64,000 nt of DNA from Muribaculaceae bacterium. Its GTDB lineage: Bacteria > Bacteroidota > Bacteroidia > Bacteroidales > Muribaculaceae. Numbering within the stretch: position 1 is the first letter of the stretch; every line of letters begins with the position of its first letter. Below are positions 62,001-64,000 of this stretch, one piece after another. Below the pieces are notes generated by a model. It saw only the letters and a list, made by a program, of their open reading frames with translations, ran no database searches and was not told the DNA's origin. The DNA lies in NCBI GenBank assembly GCA_017621845.1, contig JAGASI010000009.1, positions 1-64,000 of the forward strand. The letters are read 5' to 3'. A program made the translations under genes and the position numbers.

Positions 62001-63582
62001 GGTCGCAGTCACGGCTACCAAGTCTGACGGCACTCCTTTCCCTGTCAAATTTAAAATCGTTGACCAGAACACAGTCGATATCCTCACCACCGGCGAAGAA
62101 AACATCAAGTTCTCAATTCTCGAGATTATTAAGGATGAAAAATCGCTATGGCGAGAAATTGGTGAATATGCCACACGTCTGGTTATATCGCCACGTAACG
62201 TCTCGATACGCTACCGCAATACCCACACGATGAACCTCCCGTTGTTCATGCCATCGATAGGCAACGTCTTTGGTCAGAGCAAATCCTATGGACCAATGGC
62301 CCCGGGATTGGACTTTGCCTTTGGCTTTGCCGGCGATGACTATGTCGACAAGGCACTCGAGCGTGGTTGGTTGTTGACCGACGACGGTCAGACCTCGCCC
62401 GCTGTCATGTCTCACACCAATGAGCTGAACATTGAACTTAACCTCGAGCTTTTCAAAGGTTTCAAAATCCAGCTTACGGCCAACCGCACCGACAACCGCA
62501 CGCGTCAGACCCAGTTCATGTATGCCGATATGCCTACAGCCTATTCCGGGTCTTATACCAAAACCCACTGTGCTATCAAGACAGCACTCCGTTCATCCAA
62601 AGCCGATGACGGCTACTTCTCTCAGGCCTTTAATGACTTTATCGGCAACATTCCCGTGGTGCGTGACCGCGTCGAAGCCCAGTATTATGGCATGCGTTAT
62701 CCCACTACCGGTTTTATGAAGGATCTGCCTCAGGCCGGACAAGAGTTTGACCCCGCGGTCGGCGGTATTAGTCGCACATCTTCTGACGTGCTTATTCCTG
62801 CTTTTGTCGCTGCATATACCGGATCCGATGCACGCAAGACATGGCTAAATCCCTTCCCCTCGTTTGCTTCGGTACTGCCCAACTGGCGCATTACATATGA
62901 CGGACTCATCAATATGGGTAATATGAGGAATATATTCCGCTCGTTCACCCTTACCCATGCCTATCAGTGTACTTATTCGGTAGGATCATACTCTTCCTAT
63001 CTCAATTGGATAGCCACCGGAGGCGAGAATATCGGTTTTACCCTCGATGAACTCACCGGACGACCGATACCATCGTCACCCTACAATATCACATCGGTGG
63101 CAATCACCGAAAAGTTTGCACCACTGGTGGGTGTAAATGTTACACTTAAAAACGACCTCCAGTTTAATGCCGAGTATCGTGACAGCCGCACTTTAACCCT
63201 TAATTCATCGGCCGGACAGGTTGTCGAGGCTTCCACGCGCGGATTTAAAATAGGTGCAGGTTATAAGATTGTAGGCTTCAATACATTCCTTAAGATGAAA
63301 GGTTCTCAGCAAGGCATCTCCAACGACCTGACCCTCAAGGCCGATATAGGTATTGACCACACTCAGGCTCTCATCCGTCGCATAGAAGACTCTTACACTC
63401 AGCCTACATCGGGAACCAAGACTTTCAACATCAACTTTACTGCCTCATATATCATGTCCAAGCGATTGACACTGTCGGCTTACTTTGACCACCGTGTCAA
63501 CACGCCACTGGTGACCACCTCGTCCTATCCCACTACCAATACTTCTTACGGTCTGTCACTTAACCTTTCTCTCGCTCGTTAA
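56062..63582 (+). CDS. sprA: SprA, giant outer membrane translocon of type IX secretion
   Basis: A 2506-residue protein. The signal peptide lies in MKLFISMVIVFVVSMSFYGV, and the start could also be the ATG at 56122. SprA features: the segment SSYVDDFESTQTGIDLRSPYSW (about 860-885) matches the conserved DDFE element, DINQDNTLNEYERYFQY is another SprA-typical element, and many amphipathic strands run to a C-terminal barrel end (SYGLSLNLSLAR). SprA forms a 36-strand barrel, the pore through which T9SS cargo leaves the cell. It is assembled by BamA, encoded 2 kb upstream. It lies directly downstream of ruvA. Base composition matches its neighbours. Confidence 0.93.
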   Translation: MDQSSNRHISYKTSRIGHVLMKLFISMVIVFVVSMSFYGVSQTPSTTATPTGIGGSTAPIGPPPPYYPVTGSPLVDTAVQTILPTAPIIPQSYEDLMADQLAYDLTAPSNIKTEAEFDPETGCYVVRTKMGDIEIATPFLLSESQYNNWQLRRSMQQYYRQRNMEAVTEKEKKPFNVFDMNFALGPLEKIFGPGGVQLKTQGSVQVSMGIKSNKTDNPALSLSSRRKTYFDFDQKIQATVQASVGDRLKFNMSYNTDATFDFDSKNLKLAYEGKEDDIVKQIEAGNVSMTTGSSLIRGSTALFGIKTKLQFGRLTATALVSQQNSESKTVNTRGGAQATKFSINADQYDANRHYFLAQYFRDNYDQWASKLPFVSSGINITRLEVWITNKSSKFENSRNIVAFMDLGEEQKLASSYWTPNPSQVNPANNSNNLLQIIKTDYPLARNIAQVSQALSPLEAYGIEGGRDYEKVESARLLNSNEYTFNPTLGYISVKQALNSDEVLAVAFEYTYHGQVYQVGEFSSDVTTTDESLYVKMLKSTTINPHLPMWDLMMKNVYNLGGYQIQQNKFKFNIKYLSDTTGIKINYLPIPGLNDKSLLQVMNLDRLDSNQESNSDGFFDFIEGYTIIASTGKVIFPVVEPFGEHLRRKINNPAIADQYCYQELYDSTLVVARQFADKNKFIMDGEYQASSGSQIRLNAMNVPRGSVVVTAGGVTLTENSDYTVDYAMGIVTITNQSIIDSGQNVSVTLENQSMFSTQRKTLLGLDLQYEFSKNLNLGATFLHFSEKALTEKVNIGDETVNNSMFGFNLSYNTEFMWLTNLLNKIPTVNATAPSKLSLTAEYAQLLPHAQKSGSNKGSSYVDDFESTQTGIDLRSPYSWFLASTPYDPSPDALFPEAALSNNVDYGKNRALINWYYIDRMFTQRNSSLAPGYLKSDLKQLSNPYVREVTTQEIFPGRELNYGESSTIQTLNLSFYPTERGPYNLDATNIDDTGALLNPEKRWGGIMRKMDNTNFEQSNIEYVQFWMLNPFLDPENPNLDGGDLYLNFGEMSEDILKDGLKSYENGIPYDGNDQYLTETVWGRVSKQNSLTYSFENATGARLAQDVGLDGLPNAMEFSFPTYQNYVDQLRQRLSPAAIEQMQNDPFSPLNDPAGDNYHFYRGYDYDEQRLGVLDRYKRYNGVEGNALSPDDVDEPLYQSARNVPDVEDINQDNTLNEYERYFQYKVSIRPEDLVVGKNYITDKQTSMVRGRDGNDYEVEWYQFKIPLHDYERIVGSISDFSTIRFARMFMTGFKQVTHLRFATLELVRGEWRPYDFNLNTRGDAPAEGQLDISVVNIEENSQRKPVNYVLPPGVNRIVDPGQSQITQLNEQSMSLKVIGLNAGDARGVYRNTQLDLRNYRRMQMWVHAEALIDNVTNLKSGEMSLFIRLGSDVKANYYEYEVPLSLTPEGKYNPDLPSDRRIVWPEDNYFNFNLQSLVNLKKDRNAAKRAEEAGVGYGTRYVGRDPDNERNRMAVMGNPSLSDVRVILIGVRNNSSTTKDGTVWVNELKVTDFDEAGGWAAKGNATLNISDVATFNAGVHVETAGFGGVDQSLGERRLDDYIQYNFAVQGDVGRFFPEGAKLKAPIYYSYSKEKTSPKYNPLDQDVLLKDALDAAGTKQERDSISSYAVEQTTIQNFSISGLKFDVQSKTPMPWDPANFSASFSFSKQTKTDPTTEYEYTNDYRGSFQYSYSPFIKPLKPFAWMKSKNKNLKFLKDYEIQWLPNNISFQTNMSRYYYEQQVRSETDVMFQLPVSVSKNFTWDRQLSITWNPIKSLTLTFNSNTAARIDEPVGAVNKKLFPDEYRDWKEEVWNSILSMGTPWNYNQTFSGTYKAPFNRIPVLDFINASASYNATYRWDRGATVDGVSTGNSIANQAAWSADGRINFESLWNKIPFIKDVNKRFQNTRPRNNANQARKPKKFERTFKLKPDTTLTIKHNLRSKKVAVTATKSDGTPFPVKFKIVDQNTVDILTTGEENIKFSILEIIKDEKSLWREIGEYATRLVISPRNVSIRYRNTHTMNLPLFMPSIGNVFGQSKSYGPMAPGLDFAFGFAGDDYVDKALERGWLLTDDGQTSPAVMSHTNELNIELNLELFKGFKIQLTANRTDNRTRQTQFMYADMPTAYSGSYTKTHCAIKTALRSSKADDGYFSQAFNDFIGNIPVVRDRVEAQYYGMRYPTTGFMKDLPQAGQEFDPAVGGISRTSSDVLIPAFVAAYTGSDARKTWLNPFPSFASVLPNWRITYDGLINMGNMRNIFRSFTLTHAYQCTYSVGSYSSYLNWIATGGENIGFTLDELTGRPIPSSPYNITSVAITEKFAPLVGVNVTLKNDLQFNAEYRDSRTLTLNSSAGQVVEASTRGFKIGAGYKIVGFNTFLKMKGSQQGISNDLTLKADIGIDHTQALIRRIEDSYTQPTSGTKTFNINFTASYIMSKRLTLSAYFDHRVNTPLVTTSSYPTTNTSYGLSLNLSLAR

Positions 63583-63680
63583 CGCTACATCCGTGGGTAC
63601 ACCCCAAGACTATATTATTGAAATGCAACGCGGTCACCCGCTCGCTGCTTATTACATACCACTCTCTATTAATTATAAAA

Positions 63681-64000
63681 ATGACTCCCCAAGATATTTC
63701 TATCGCCGACTTCTTTTATGACCTTCCAGACGACCGAATCGCCAAGCATCCCCTTGCACGGCGTGACTCTTGTCGGCTGTTGGCACGACGGTCCGACGGC
63801 ACCATACAGGACTTCCACATGACTGATATTGTCGGCATGGTGGCTCCAGGTACCATGATGGTCTCCAACAACACGCGTGTCATCAATGCGCGTCTTAAAT
63901 TTGCCAAGCCAACCGGGGGCATCATCGAGGTATTTTGTCTCGAGCCTGTCTCGCCGGTCGACTATGAACAATGTTTTGCCTCTACCGGGCCGGTGGCTTG
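63681..64000 (+). CDS. queA: S-adenosylmethionine:tRNA ribosyltransferase-isomerase (partial, 5' end)
   Basis: The first 106 residues of QueA run off the right edge. The family N-terminus is clear: DFFYDLPDDRIAKHPLARRDSCRLL at about 11-35, then MVSNNTRVINARLKF and TGGIIEVFCLEP. The enzyme makes epoxyqueuosine in tRNA from SAM and preQ1-tRNA. It starts about 98 bases after sprA on the same strand. Confidence 0.95.
   Translation, partial: MTPQDISIADFFYDLPDDRIAKHPLARRDSCRLLARRSDGTIQDFHMTDIVGMVAPGTMMVSNNTRVINARLKFAKPTGGIIEVFCLEPVSPVDYEQCFASTGPVA

Noticed and set aside
1..64000. CRISPR array, tRNA, rRNA, insertion sequence or prophage
   Set aside because: I looked for regularly spaced repeats, cloverleaf-like elements, transposase motifs and phage genes and found none; the tandem AAACATCAGAGT near 13357 is only two copies.

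Overview
The window looks like a chromosomal segment of an anaerobic gut-type member of the Bacteroidales, most likely close to the Muribaculaceae. The basis is the gene families (SprA, DUF6089/PorG-like and DUF4835/PorD-like proteins, a C-terminally extended S16, the long IspG form, a CarboxypepD_reg TonB-dependent receptor, a class A2 beta-lactamase) and repeated Bacteroidota-type promoters (TTTG or TTG, about 20 bases, then TAnnTTTG). The family placement is inference; no rRNA or tRNA gene is present to confirm it.

Layout. 1-8 kb: the end of an unidentified gene, an SPOUT RNA methyltransferase, an LpxA-family acyltransferase and a three-gene RND efflux operon on the minus strand. 8.2-13.2 kb: a minus-strand block with a ClC chloride channel, a dicarboxylate symporter, TatC/TatA and FabD. 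13.4-18.2 kb: a class A beta-lactamase facing a FadL-like porin, a W/Y- and RG-rich secreted protein and an HdeD-like membrane protein. 18.5-26.7 kb: a plus-strand run with an alpha/beta hydrolase, a membrane-anchored MurF-like ligase, a D-Ala-D-Ala ligase-like ATP-grasp enzyme, a DUF6056-like membrane protein and a P-type calcium ATPase. 27-32.8 kb: secreted pullulanase, a minimal secretion-domain protein, a TonB-dependent receptor and S16. 33-41 kb: DNA metabolism (Y-family polymerase, DnaN, an epsilon-like exonuclease, RecN) interleaved with CoaBC and a PorD-like protein, ending in two small conserved ORFs. 41-46.7 kb: an M16 protease, IspG, PurE, a PAP2-like protein and sigma-54 on the minus strand. 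46.7-64 kb: RibD, a DUF6242-like lipoprotein, PorG-like, UppS, BamA, two Skp/OmpH chaperones, RuvA, the giant SprA and the start of QueA.

Functional themes. The right third is strongly about the cell envelope: undecaprenyl carrier synthesis (UppS), barrel assembly (BamA with two Skp chaperones) and type IX secretion (SprA, PorG-like, PorD-like, and a free-standing C-terminal-domain-like protein at 29.1-29.5 kb). The most interesting cassette is at 18.5-22.2 kb: a hydrolase, an integral-membrane Mur ligase with a variant C-terminus and a Ddl-like enzyme with an odd Lys/Gly tail. It looks like a second, membrane-associated peptide-ligating system distinct from the usual murF/ddl of peptidoglycan synthesis.

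I see no insertion sequence, prophage, CRISPR array, tRNA or rRNA. Gene order looks vertically inherited. Several strong hairpin terminators and small dyads can be read directly from the sequence.
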